In this document: piece by piece, positions 53,710-62,252 of the stretch | How positions within the stretch are numbered: the first letter of the stretch is position 1 | How the letters are laid out: each line of letters begins with the position of its first letter | Assembly: GCA_002733205.1 (NCBI GenBank) | Contig: NVUW01000001.1 | Span: 434,001 to 498,000 of the forward strand | Direction: 5' to 3' | Source: Thalassobium sp. | GTDB lineage: Bacteria; Pseudomonadota; Gammaproteobacteria; Pseudomonadales; Oceanobacteraceae | Length of the DNA: 64,000 nucleotides | Notes under the pieces: generated by a model | Told to the model about the DNA's origin: nothing | Seen by the model: only the letters and a program-made list of their open reading frames with translations | The model's database searches: none | Program-made: the position numbers and the translations under genes

Positions 53710-54666
53710 ATGAGCAAAGCAACAGGCTCGGGTGAATTCGCCCTCATTCGCGAATTTTTTGCCTCCGGTTTTCCGCACAATCCATACACCCGTCTGGGCG
53801 TGGGCGATGATGCCTCCATCATCATCCCCCCAGCCGGTTGCGATCTGGTACAAAGCATCGACACCCAGGTGGCCGATGTGCATTTTCCGGCCAGCGCTCC
53901 CGCCCATTTGATTGCCCAACGTGCCTTGCGCTGTGCCGCTTCTGATCTGGCGGCGATGGGCGCTGAACCCCAGGGGTTTCACCTGGCTCTCACCATGCCC
54001 AATGCAGAGCACGACTGGCTGACCGGTTTCAGTCAGGGCTTACGCGATGCGGCCCATGAACTCGACCTGGCCTTACTCGGTGGCGATACCACCTCGGGTC
54101 CGTGTCTGGTCATCAGCATTCATGTGCAGGGTTGGGTCGGCGCAGGTCAGGCTCTGACACGCCGCGGGGCGCAGGTGGGCGATGATATCTGGGTATCCGA
54201 TACCATTGGCCGTGCCGCACTGGCACTGCCACGGGTGCTGGAAAATCCGGCTGATTTCAGCGGCCTGGCACGGTATTACTACTTCCCGCAGGTACAGACA
54301 CCGCTGGGAATGGCACTGCGTAATCTGGCCAGCAGCTGCATGGATATTTCGGATGGTTTATTGCAGGACGCCAGTCATATCAGCCGTGCGGCGAACGTAA
54401 CACTGATGCTGGATGCTGATGCGATCCCCACCATTGTTGAACGCGCCGACCCGCGCTGGTCACAGTGCTTAACCGGTGGTGATGACTATCAGTTATTGTT
54501 TACCGCCGCCGCCGCCAAACGCCAGCAAATCGAAGAATTACGCCCACAATTTTCCGGCATACAGTGTATTGGCCAGGTCGTTAGCGCTGGTGATGCTGCG
54601 GTTGTGTTGCAGGAAAATGGCCAGACGATTCACTTACCGCAACAAAGCGGTTTTCAGCATTTCTGA
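53710..54666 (+). CDS. thiL: Thiamine-monophosphate kinase
   Basis: ThiL phosphorylates thiamine monophosphate to thiamine pyrophosphate. The 318-residue product has the metal/ATP site GVGDDASIIIPP near residue 30, DTQVADVHFP, CAASDLAAMGAEP, the GGDTTSGP segment and the DISDGLLQDASHI motif. It starts 21 bases behind nusB with GGAGG. It is the last gene before a strong terminator at 54703. Confidence 0.95.
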   Translation: MSKATGSGEFALIREFFASGFPHNPYTRLGVGDDASIIIPPAGCDLVQSIDTQVADVHFPASAPAHLIAQRALRCAASDLAAMGAEPQGFHLALTMPNAEHDWLTGFSQGLRDAAHELDLALLGGDTTSGPCLVISIHVQGWVGAGQALTRRGAQVGDDIWVSDTIGRAALALPRVLENPADFSGLARYYYFPQVQTPLGMALRNLASSCMDISDGLLQDASHISRAANVTLMLDADAIPTIVERADPRWSQCLTGGDDYQLLFTAAAAKRQQIEELRPQFSGIQCIGQVVSAGDAAVVLQENGQTIHLPQQSGFQHF

Positions 54667-54702
54667 GCATCTGGCGATGCCTCCAGAAGCCGCTTCTTTA
54701 AA

Positions 54703-54738
54703 GCATAAAAAACCCGGAATGATCCGGGTTTTTTATGC
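54703..54738. terminator. 16-bp bidirectional terminator, thiL / second RsgA-like gene
   Basis: A perfect 16-bp inverted repeat (GCATAAAAAACCCGGA / TCCGGGTTTTTTATGC) around ATGA lies between the convergent thiL and the RsgA-like gene. A6 and T6 tracts inside make it function on both strands. Confidence 0.95.
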
Positions 54739-54752
54739 AGATTACATGAGTA

Positions 54753-55826
54753 TCAGCTCAGTTTTTTCTGCCGTTTTCGCTCTCCCTGAATACGTTTATG
54801 CAGCTTGCCGATTTCACGCTCACCGGCACGGCGCTGGGCAATCGTCGCGCTGTTGAACTGCTGCTCACGCTGCAATTTAGCGTAATGGTGCAAGCGCCTT
54901 TCCTCCAGCGTTCCGTTTTTCAGCGCCAGCTGAATGGCACAACCGGGTTCATTCGTGTGACCACAATCGATAAAACGACACTGTTGCGCTAACTGCTCAA
55001 TATCGGCAAACGTCTGCGCCAGGCCGTCGGCACAATCTGCTAATTGCAGCTCGCGCATACCCGGGGTATCCAGAATCATCGCACCGCCCGGCATCGCCAG
55101 CAGTGAGCGTTTGGTGGTGGTATGGCGGCCTTTACTGTCATCCTCACGGATGGTTCCTGTCGCCTGTACCTCTTGCCCTAATAACTGATTACTGAGGGTC
55201 GATTTACCGGCACCCGACGAGCCCAGCAAGGCAACGGTTTTACCGCTCCGGCACCAGGGCGTTAATTGCTGTACGCTGTCAGAATTAAGCCCGCTGACCG
55301 TCACCACCGCCAGCATGGGATCAAGCTGCTGCACCTGCTGCTGGAGCTCATCGGCCTGTTCACACAGGTCCGCCTTACTGAGCACCACCACCGCCTCTGC
55401 GCCGCTTTCGTGCACAATGCTGAGGTAACGTTCAATACGGTTCAGATTAAAATCATCATTTAATGAGCAGACAATAAAAGCCGTATCGACATTGGCGGCA
55501 ATGAGTTGCATGCCGACCTTACTGCCCGCTGCACGCCGCTGAAAACAACTGAGACGTTCAAGCCGGCGGATAATGGTCGGTTGCTGCATACTGACATCAC
55601 TACGGTTCAGCAGCAGCCAATCGCCGACACAAATGGCGCCCAGCTGACTGAGCACTGCGGGCGTATAAGGTAAGCGCATTGCTCCCTGTTCACCGCTCAC
55701 ATCCAGAAGCGTTTTATGTTGCTCCAGTACCCGTACCGGATAACACTGCTGCCATTCGTCGAGACTGAGTTGTTGTTGAAAAAATGCCTGCCAGCCAAGA
55801 CTGGTAAGAGAGGTTTGTGTGGTCAT
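54753..55826 (-). CDS. Second RsgA/YjeQ-like GTPase
   Basis: A 357-residue circularly permuted GTPase, paralogous to rsgA at 4966. Motifs in order: G4 SKAD, G1 GSSGAGKSTL, G2 HTTTKRS, G3 DTPGMRELQL. The C-terminal zinc site is CRFIDCGHTNEPGC, then a long basic tail (IGKLHKRIQGERKRQKKLS). ATG 55826 is chosen (MTTQTSLTSLGW); the open frame runs on to 55991 but with atypical sequence. It may act on ribosomes under a particular condition, as other RsgA2-type proteins are thought to. Its 5' region carries two competing hairpins. Confidence 0.88.
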   Translation of the reverse strand: MTTQTSLTSLGWQAFFQQQLSLDEWQQCYPVRVLEQHKTLLDVSGEQGAMRLPYTPAVLSQLGAICVGDWLLLNRSDVSMQQPTIIRRLERLSCFQRRAAGSKVGMQLIAANVDTAFIVCSLNDDFNLNRIERYLSIVHESGAEAVVVLSKADLCEQADELQQQVQQLDPMLAVVTVSGLNSDSVQQLTPWCRSGKTVALLGSSGAGKSTLSNQLLGQEVQATGTIREDDSKGRHTTTKRSLLAMPGGAMILDTPGMRELQLADCADGLAQTFADIEQLAQQCRFIDCGHTNEPGCAIQLALKNGTLEERRLHHYAKLQREQQFNSATIAQRRAGEREIGKLHKRIQGERKRQKKLS

Positions 55827-56229
55827 GATAAAGCCCTGACGCAAAGCATCATCGCGTACAGGCACACTGCAAATAAAAGGCAGCAAAAGGCCGTACACAA
55901 TCATGCAAACAATATCGGGGGCATTTTTGCCCCGGTTTAAAAAAACAGATAAACCGGGCGGGGAAGGCAGAAAAACGGCAGCGATGCACAAAGCATTCGC
56001 TTGATGTGCTTACTCGATGTACGCATCCGATCGACGAACGCAATGTACAGGTCGGATACCGTTTAAGCTGTAATACAAGCCCGGTCAGAGGTTACGACAA
56101 TCATCAAATGTTCTCCTGACCGTTAAAAAGAGCCTGCACTATATTACGTTGCCGACGGCACAACAAGCCTGCTGCTGACACAAGCCACATCGTTTACACT
56201 GAACGCTTTGCAACCGTTACGGAGACGCT
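55827..56229. other. Intergenic region, 403 bases, with leader hairpins
   Basis: The region divides the RsgA-like gene (minus) and a DUF1244 gene (plus). Near 55918-55958 two hairpins share bases: GGGGCA/TGCCCC and CCCGGTTTA/TAAACCGGG. The rest shows ATCCGA ... TCGGAT at about 56025-56055 as a loose inverted repeat and no open frame with a start site. Promoters for both genes must be here; none could be fixed. Confidence 0.45.
55918..55958 (-). promoter_or_regulatory. Two mutually exclusive hairpins in the RsgA-like gene leader
   Basis: GGGGCA (55918-55923) pairs with TGCCCC (55928-55933). CCCGGTTTA (55931-55939) pairs with TAAACCGGG (55950-55958). They share bases 55931-55933, so only one can form at a time. 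They lie 92-132 bases upstream of the chosen start. This geometry resembles an attenuator; no terminator T-tract follows. Confidence 0.35.
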
Positions 56230-56523
56230 ATGACCCCCGATCAGCAAACCGCCATTGAAGCCGCTGTACTGCGCCGCCTGCTTAAGCATCTGGATGAGCG
56301 CAACGATGTGCAGAACATCGAGCTCATGAACCTCGCCGGTTTCTGCCGTAACTGTCTGGCTAAATGGACCGTCAGCGCAGCGCAGGATCAAGGCGTCCCC
56401 ATGGACTACGATGCCGCCCGCGAACAGATTTACGGCATGCCCTACAGCGAGTGGAAAGAGAAATACCAACAGGAAGCCACGGCAGAACAATTGGCAGCCT
56501 TTAATGCCAGCCAGAAAGACTGA
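56230..56523 (+). CDS. DUF1244-family small protein
   Basis: A 97-residue cytoplasmic protein of the DUF1244 (PF06844) family, found in many proteobacteria without known function. The block LMNLAGFCRNCLAKWTVSAA and the YGMPYSEWKEKYQ segment are characteristic. CRNC may bind a metal but this is inferred. ACGGAGACG is before the ATG. A separate unit: 107 bases to the SIMPL gene. Confidence 0.85.
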   Translation: MTPDQQTAIEAAVLRRLLKHLDERNDVQNIELMNLAGFCRNCLAKWTVSAAQDQGVPMDYDAAREQIYGMPYSEWKEKYQQEATAEQLAAFNASQKD

Positions 56524-56629
56524 TGGCGTAAAGATCAGGCAAAGACCCGCCGCGTACCGAACGGCAGAGCATATGCTGCATCGAATACGCTTACTGAATG
56601 GCTCATGCTGACACTGATAAGGAATAACC

Positions 56630-57346
56630 ATGAAACTGAATACCGCTTCCGCAGCCCTGCTGTTTTCTGCCTGCGCGCTGTTTAGCGCCCAGCCCGCGAT
56701 CGCCGCTGAGGACCGCTATATTGACGTTACCGGCCAGGGAGAAGTAGAAGCCTACCCGGATTATCTGCAATTAAATCTGACGGTCAGCGATACTCAGCCA
56801 ACGTCAAAAGCGGCAAAAGCAAAAGTCGATACCGCCATGAACAATGTCCTCGCCATCAGCAAAAAACTGGGCATTAAACAAGACGATATCGACGCCGCAC
56901 AGATCAGCAACCAGGCTATTTTCGAATACGATTACAGCTCCAAACGTAATAAGCGTGAATACAAAGGCGAGCAGGTCAGCCGCAGCGTTACCCTGACACT
57001 GCGTGATATGGAACAATATGGCGTACTGGTCCATGAACTGCTGCAAAATTTACTGGTGAAAATCCATAATACTCAGCTGCGTTTTAATGACCGCGCGGCA
57101 CTGGAACAGCAAGCCATGACACTGGCCCTGACCAATGCCCGCAACAAAGCCAAAAACATGGCCAACGCGCTGGATAATAAACTCGGCAAAGTGCTGCATA
57201 TCGAAGAACAGGGTAATGGTGGTGGCCAGCCGATGTATGAAATGCGCGCCATGAGCATGGCTAAAGCGGATTCTGAACCCGCACCAATGCTGATCCAGAA
57301 ACAAAGCATCAACGCCAGTGCCGGCGTGCGCTTTGAATTGAAGTAA
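56630..57346 (+). CDS. SIMPL-domain (DUF541) periplasmic protein
   Basis: A 238-residue exported protein with a signal peptide ending AIAAED (residues 1-26). The mature part (YIDVTGQGEVEAYPDYLQLNL; RSVTLTLRDMEQYGVLVHELL) is a SIMPL domain, as in BP26/OprI-related proteins. Such proteins form periplasmic or outer-membrane oligomers and have been linked to oxidative stress (YggE in E. coli). The exact role is open. AAGGAAT precedes the ATG. It is 22 bases before a DUF1653 gene. Confidence 0.88.
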   Translation: MKLNTASAALLFSACALFSAQPAIAAEDRYIDVTGQGEVEAYPDYLQLNLTVSDTQPTSKAAKAKVDTAMNNVLAISKKLGIKQDDIDAAQISNQAIFEYDYSSKRNKREYKGEQVSRSVTLTLRDMEQYGVLVHELLQNLLVKIHNTQLRFNDRAALEQQAMTLALTNARNKAKNMANALDNKLGKVLHIEEQGNGGGQPMYEMRAMSMAKADSEPAPMLIQKQSINASAGVRFELK

Positions 57347-57367
57347 TACGTTTTAAAAGGAAAACCA

Positions 57368-57610
57368 ATGAGCGCACAAACAGCAGCCCCGCAGATTACT
57401 CCCGGCATTTACCGTCATTACAAAGGTAACGACTACCAGGTGTTGGGGCTGGTGCGCCACAGCGAAAACGAAGAATGGCTGGTGCTGTACAAAACGCTGT
57501 ATGGCGATTTATCCAGCTGGGTACGCCCATACGCGATGTTTGTCGAAGACATTGAGCACAACGGCATTCGCCAGCCACGCTTTCAGTTAATCAGCCCGGA
57601 GGCCTGCTGA
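57368..57610 (+). CDS. DUF1653-family small protein
   Basis: An 80-residue protein that is one DUF1653 domain (PGIYRHYKGNDYQVLGLVRH ... VLYKTLYGDLSSWVRPYAMF, in pieces). The function of the family is unknown. It starts 22 bases behind the SIMPL gene and its TGA overlaps the ATG of ybaK (TGATG), so it is translated with ybaK. Confidence 0.85.
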   Translation: MSAQTAAPQITPGIYRHYKGNDYQVLGLVRHSENEEWLVLYKTLYGDLSSWVRPYAMFVEDIEHNGIRQPRFQLISPEAC

Positions 57611-58086
57611 TGACACCGGCCATTAACAGCGCGAAAAAAGCGGGGGTTACGTTTAATGTGCACGAATATCATCACGACCCGGCGGCAGAGTCCTTCGGCG
57701 AAGAAGCAGCCGAAGCCCTCGGGCTTGATCCGGCACTGGTATTTAAAACACTACTGGTGAGTTTAACCGGCCATAAAAGCCCACTGGCCGTCGCGGTACT
57801 GCCGGTCACCCACATGCTCAGCCTGAAAAATATTGCCAAGGCACTGGGTGCGAAAAAAGCCGAAATGGCCGATCCGAAAGTAGCCGAGCGCAGCACCGGT
57901 TATATTGTTGGCGGCATCAGTCCGATTGGCCAAAAGAAAGCCTTGCCAACGGTCATCGACAGCAGCGCAGAAGCCCTGCTTTCGCTCAATGTCAGTGCCG
58001 GTCGACGCGGCCTGGAAATTGAACTGGCTCCGGCGGATCTGGCGAAACTGACCCGCGCAACGTTCGCGCCTATCATCAGCGACTGA
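57610..58086 (+). CDS. ybaK: Cys-tRNA(Pro)/aminoacyl-tRNA deacylase YbaK
   Basis: YbaK/EbsC hydrolyses mischarged Cys-tRNA(Pro) after proline-tRNA synthetase errors. The 158-residue product has the INS-like fold with FKTLLVSLTG near 55, AKALGAKKAEMADP and the GYIVGGISPIGQKKALP motif, typical of YbaK. It is the last gene of the SIMPL-DUF1653-ybaK run. Confidence 0.93.
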   Translation: MTPAINSAKKAGVTFNVHEYHHDPAAESFGEEAAEALGLDPALVFKTLLVSLTGHKSPLAVAVLPVTHMLSLKNIAKALGAKKAEMADPKVAERSTGYIVGGISPIGQKKALPTVIDSSAEALLSLNVSAGRRGLEIELAPADLAKLTRATFAPIISD

Positions 58087-58356
58087 CCTGAACCCGTGAC
58101 AAACCAGCATCAAAAATAACCTTCTGATCGCACCACACACCCGCCTCCAGTAAGGCGCTCAGCCTGACGCTGGCGGTGATCCCCCGCGGCCAGCAAAGCA
58201 TCACTGCTGTTATTCTGTCGACTGCAACACAGCTTTGCATATTAATGCCGGAACTTTTGTCCCCGGCGGCTGGACGTAAGCGGCAAGGCTGTGCAGAATC
58301 CCCCCTTCTGTAAATACCAACAAGCCAACCCTTCAGCCAAGCGCAGACCAGCCAGC

Positions 58357-58779
58357 ATGAACGATGCTTTCCACGCCATATTATCGCCACTAAAAACACT
58401 GCGCTCAGCCGTTGTGTTGAGCCTGATCGGACTGTCAGCCGCCTGTAGCCCTGTCGCTTACAAGCCGGTTCTGAACGAAGGTGTGGAACAGCAGAATGGC
58501 TATCTGGATAAAGAAATTGCACCCGGTGTTTATGTGATCGAAGTGCGTCAGATTGGTGGTTATCAGTTTATTCTGAATTACGATGACACCATCACCACCT
58601 TTAAGCAGCACTGGCACCGCCGCGCCACTGAACTGTGCAAGGCTGGCTATGTCGGCGAGCCGGAAGTTCTGCTGCCTGCAGAAGCCCGCCTGGAAGAGTT
58701 TCACTGCAATCTGCGTTACTGCCAGGACTACCCCATCGTCTCCGGCATCGCCTATTGCCATCAGCGTTACAGCCTCTGA
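58357..58779 (+). CDS. Hypothetical exported (possible lipo-) protein
   Basis: A 140-residue protein with an N-terminal hydrophobic segment ending LIGLSAACS; the lipobox-like S-A-A-C is imperfect at position -3. The mature part has paired cysteines (LCKAGYVGEP; CNLRYCQDYPIVSGIAYC) and a beta-rich GVYVIEVRQIGGYQFILNYDD. No family recognised. ATG 58357 is chosen; the frame extends to 58291. A 270-base region before it contains nothing I can name. Confidence 0.65.
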   Translation: MNDAFHAILSPLKTLRSAVVLSLIGLSAACSPVAYKPVLNEGVEQQNGYLDKEIAPGVYVIEVRQIGGYQFILNYDDTITTFKQHWHRRATELCKAGYVGEPEVLLPAEARLEEFHCNLRYCQDYPIVSGIAYCHQRYSL

Positions 58780-58829
58780 TCTGAGCCACAATGTGCCCGA
58801 CGGTCAGCGGCTGCACGCACGGTAAAAAA

Positions 58830-59351
58830 TCAGCCGCTCAACCGTGCTAACCAACGACGCCAAAATGGTTGCTGTACCGCTGGTTGTTTTACCGCTGTTT
58901 CTTTTTCATCGTCAGCACCGGCATCATTACCGCTTACCTGCAATTCATGAAAAAACTGCACCAGTTGCTCAATATCTGTGGCCTTTAATTCGAACGGATT
59001 AAAGGCCTGATAGCCACGGGCCTGAAGAAATGACCGTACACTTTTTTCTGCCGGAATATATTTCATCGACCAGTTACTGAATAAGCGCTTTTCAATGGCG
59101 ATGCGGCTGAGAATAACCTGATTATGATGGCGACTGTCTTCACAGATGCGCTGATACAAGCCATCAACAGCAGCGGCTTCGCCTTCCAGGCATTGCAGAA
59201 AAAAACCATCGCCCAGATACAGCACACCACCAATTTCACGCCGGCTGTTATTGTTACGTGACTGAGTCAGAATCCGGCCTAAGCGCGGATCAATCCGGTC
59301 GTTACCGACAGAAAACGACGCATGGCTGGCGTACACAAGGCGGATTAGCAT
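58830..59351 (-). CDS. BLUF-domain blue-light photoreceptor
   Basis: A 173-residue cytoplasmic FAD-binding light sensor. The BLUF residues are in place: Tyr7 (RLVYASHAS), Asn35 (NNNSRREIGGVLYL), Gln53 (FFLQCLEGEA), and Trp94 with Met96 in the NWSMKY segment. After about residue 110 no output domain follows, only a C-terminal basic/aromatic tail (FWRRWLARLSG). So it is a short BLUF protein that must signal through a partner. It lies behind the class III aminotransferase on the minus strand, with a Fur-box-like site upstream. Confidence 0.92.
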   Translation of the reverse strand: MLIRLVYASHASFSVGNDRIDPRLGRILTQSRNNNSRREIGGVLYLGDGFFLQCLEGEAAAVDGLYQRICEDSRHHNQVILSRIAIEKRLFSNWSMKYIPAEKSVRSFLQARGYQAFNPFELKATDIEQLVQFFHELQVSGNDAGADDEKETAVKQPAVQQPFWRRWLARLSG

Positions 59352-59415
59352 GGGAATATCCAGATAATAAAAGTTCCGATATTGTCTGGGGCCGCCACAG
59401 ACAACACCAATAAGT

Positions 59416-59434
59416 ATTAATGATGATTGTTATA
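59416..59434. promoter_or_regulatory. Fur-box-like sequence upstream of the BLUF gene
   Basis: The 19 bases starting ATTAATGATGATTGTTAT match the Fur consensus GATAATGATAATCATTATC at about 13 positions. They lie about 65 bases before the BLUF start. One imperfect match without a mapped promoter is weak evidence. Confidence 0.3.
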
Positions 59435-59453
59435 GGTAAAACTAATAATCTTA

Positions 59454-60842
59454 TTAAGGAACCTCAGACAGCGGCGCCAACTGTTGGTTAATCGCCGTCT
59501 GCAATGCCATCACCAGGGTATGAATCTGTTCGCGCGAGATGGTTAACGGCGGCGAAATAGCCAGCGTTGCCACACTGGGCAGTGGCCGTACAATAACGCC
59601 CAGTTCGCGTACCGCATTACTGACTTTAAGTGGCCATTTATCACCAGCATCCGGTAACCTCCTCTGCGCTTTATCAGCCACCAGCTGCACCCCGGCGAGT
59701 AAACCGCGACCGCGGATTTCACCGACATAAGGGTTGCTGTCTAAAACATCGTGCAGACGCTGATGCAGATAAGCACCGTTTTCCCGCGCTTTATCCACCA
59801 GCCCTTCGCGCTCCAGCAACTCAATATTCGCCAGTGCCACCGCCGCACCGACCGGATGGCCGGAATAGGTATAGCCGTGGGAAAAAGCACCCAGTTTTTC
59901 CGAACCCTGTTTCAGTACCTGCCAGATATCATTGGTAATAAAGGCCGCCGACATCGGGAAATAGCCACTGGTCAGACCTTTGGCCGTGGCCATCATATCC
60001 GGCTCAAGACCCAGCAGGGGTGAACCAAACCAGCTGCCCAGCCGGCCATAACCGCACACCACTTCGTCGGCGACCAGTAAAATATCGTGCTCAGCCAGCA
60101 GCGCTTTAAGCTTTTGATAATAACCGGCAGGCGGCTCGATAATGCCACCGGCGGCGTGAATCGGTTCGGCAAAAAAGGCGGCAATATTCTCGGCCCCGGT
60201 GGTGTTAATTAACTGCCGTATTTCGTCGATTAAACGCTCACAGAATTGCGCTTCGTTTTCACCGGGCAAAGCGCGGGTGTAAAAATGCGGACACTCCACC
60301 CGCAGCACAAAATCCAGCGGCAGCGGAAATTCTTTATGAAATCCACCCAGCCCGGTCAGACTGGCGGTGCTGACCGAAGTACCGTGATACGCCTGCTGGC
60401 GGGCGATGACTTTAATTTTTTTATGCTGGCCGCGCAGCGCATGATAATGCCAGGCGATTTTAATCAGCGTGTCGTTGGCATCGCTGCCGCCACTGCCAAA
60501 AAACACTTTGCCTAACCCGGCCGGCGCGATACTCAGCAGCTTTTCCGCCAGTTGCACCTGCCACGGATTCGAGGCATTGCTGAAGGTGTGGTAATAGCTG
60601 AGTTTTTCCGCGGCGTCTTTCATTGCCTGCGCCAGCTCGGCACGGCCGTAACCGGCATTCACACACCAGAGTCCGCCCACCGCATCCAGATAACGCCGCC
60701 CCTCAGCGTCTTCAATCATGCAGCCATCGGCGGCGCAGATCATCTGCGGGCCATTGCTGAGCAATGCGCTGATGGATGATGCCGGATGCAATATCACGTC
60801 CGCATCGTCAGCGATCAGCTTTTTCAGGTCAGAATCGTCCAT
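59454..60842 (-). CDS. Class III PLP aminotransferase (omega-amino acid / polyamine:pyruvate type)
   Basis: The 462-residue product is a fold-type I omega-aminotransferase. The PLP lysine is in ATAKGLTSGYFPMS near residue 288. Other marks are DAVGGLWCVNAGYGR, GSGGSDANDTLIK, the YHGTSVS segment and DEVVCGYGRLGSWFG. The overall pattern matches SpuC/beta-alanine-pyruvate type enzymes rather than AstC. The donor (putrescine, beta-alanine or a related omega-amine) cannot be fixed. It is divergent from the M20 hydrolase gene across 159 bases and precedes the BLUF gene after 102 bases. Confidence 0.88.
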   Translation of the reverse strand: MDDSDLKKLIADDADVILHPASSISALLSNGPQMICAADGCMIEDAEGRRYLDAVGGLWCVNAGYGRAELAQAMKDAAEKLSYYHTFSNASNPWQVQLAEKLLSIAPAGLGKVFFGSGGSDANDTLIKIAWHYHALRGQHKKIKVIARQQAYHGTSVSTASLTGLGGFHKEFPLPLDFVLRVECPHFYTRALPGENEAQFCERLIDEIRQLINTTGAENIAAFFAEPIHAAGGIIEPPAGYYQKLKALLAEHDILLVADEVVCGYGRLGSWFGSPLLGLEPDMMATAKGLTSGYFPMSAAFITNDIWQVLKQGSEKLGAFSHGYTYSGHPVGAAVALANIELLEREGLVDKARENGAYLHQRLHDVLDSNPYVGEIRGRGLLAGVQLVADKAQRRLPDAGDKWPLKVSNAVRELGVIVRPLPSVATLAISPPLTISREQIHTLVMALQTAINQQLAPLSEVP

Positions 60843-61001
60843 AAGGCACTCCTTTAATTTTTAAAGCGCATAAAAACAGACAAACCGGTCAGGCTGTATT
60901 TTCAGTGTAATCCGCTTCTGAGAAAGTAAACGGATTGCGGTAATGGTCATTGCCGATGCGTTAATGCTATACCTGTCACAGGACGAATGAAGGAGGCGTA
61001 T

Positions 61002-62252
61002 ATGCCCCTCACAGGCAATGCTGAGCGGCAGGCGCTGCTGGCCGCACTGGAAGCCCGCACCGGCAGTATGATCGATACTCTGCGGGCGTTATGTGAAATC
61101 AACTCCGGCAGCCGCCATCTGAGCGGCATCCGTCAGGTACAGGCTGGCCTGCATCAGCTGTTCGCACCACTGTGCGATACGGTTGAATACCGTGAGCTGG
61201 CGCCCCTCAGCCAGATCGCCGACAACGGCAGCCTGCTCGAATCCCCCTGCGCACCGATGCAGATCTTCCGCGCCCGCCCCAACGCACCATTGCAGATTCT
61301 GTTTACCGGCCACAGCGATACCGTCTTTCCAGCCAGCAGCGCGTTTAACCAATGCGAAATCCGCGCTAACCGCCTGCACGGCCCCGGCACCGCCGATATG
61401 AAAGGCGGACTGGTGATGCTGGCCGAAGCCCTGCACTGGCTGCAGCAGTCGCCATTAAAAGATCACTTTGGTTTTACCCTCGCCATCTCCCCCGACGAAG
61501 AAATCGGCTCACCATTGTCTGCACCGGTATTGGCCGAACTGGCCGCGCAGGCCCATGTCGGCATGACCTACGAACCGGCGCTGGAAGACGGCACGCTGGC
61601 CGGAGCGCGCAAAGGCAGCGGCAACTTTACCCTCAGCGCCCGTGGCCACAGCACCCATGCCGGACGCGATTTCTTTTCCGGCCGCAATGCCGTACTGGCC
61701 ATTGCCGATGCCGCTCGGCTGCTGGCACAGCTCAGCGATCAGCAGCAGGGCATCACCGTCAACATTGGCCAGATCAGCGGTGGCGGTGCGGTGAATGTGG
61801 TACCGGATCAGTGCATCTGCCGTTTTAATGTCCGCATAGATGAAGCCTCACAGATGGCCGTGCTTGAACAACAGATGCAGCAGATCGTGCAAAAAGTGCA
61901 GGCCAGCAGTGGCTGCGAGCTGACCCTGCACGGCCACTTTAACCGCCCGCCCAAGCCGATGAACGAACGCCAGCAGGCGCTGTTCAGCCTGTTGCATGAA
62001 TGCGGTGCTGAGCTCGGGCTGGATATCCGCTGGGTCGCCACCGGCGGTTGCTGCGAAGGCAATAATCTCGCCGCCGCCGGTCTCGCTAATATTGATACCC
62101 TTGGAGTGCGCGGTGCCAATATTCATACCGAACAGGAATACGCCTGCACCGACAGCTTTGCCGAACGCGCGGCGCTGACGGTGGTCTTTATCGAAAAGCT
62201 GATTCAACGGAAGCTGTCTAACCCTAACAAGGAGAACCCTGCCTTATGCTGA
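61002..62252 (+). CDS. M20-family metallohydrolase heading the ast operon
   Basis: A 416-residue cytoplasmic hydrolase of the M20 (ArgE/DapE/carboxypeptidase G2) family. Metal ligands are intact: HSD in FTGHSDTVFP, D in GTADMKGGL, EE in SPDEEIGSPLS, E in TYEPALE, and H in GANIHTEQEY. The dimerisation domain (about 190-310) includes RGHSTHAGRDF. ATG 61002 is chosen with AGGAGG; the frame extends to 60987. It overlaps astA by 7 bases. It may cleave an acyl-amino acid of the arginine/succinyl pathway. Confidence 0.85.
   Translation: MPLTGNAERQALLAALEARTGSMIDTLRALCEINSGSRHLSGIRQVQAGLHQLFAPLCDTVEYRELAPLSQIADNGSLLESPCAPMQIFRARPNAPLQILFTGHSDTVFPASSAFNQCEIRANRLHGPGTADMKGGLVMLAEALHWLQQSPLKDHFGFTLAISPDEEIGSPLSAPVLAELAAQAHVGMTYEPALEDGTLAGARKGSGNFTLSARGHSTHAGRDFFSGRNAVLAIADAARLLAQLSDQQQGITVNIGQISGGGAVNVVPDQCICRFNVRIDEASQMAVLEQQMQQIVQKVQASSGCELTLHGHFNRPPKPMNERQQALFSLLHECGAELGLDIRWVATGGCCEGNNLAAAGLANIDTLGVRGANIHTEQEYACTDSFAERAALTVVFIEKLIQRKLSNPNKENPALC

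Noticed and set aside
55827..55991. Upstream extension of the second RsgA-like gene
   Set aside because: The extra 55 residues are hydrophobic/mixed without similarity to RsgA, and the leader hairpins lie within them; the ATG at 55826 begins a normal N-terminus.
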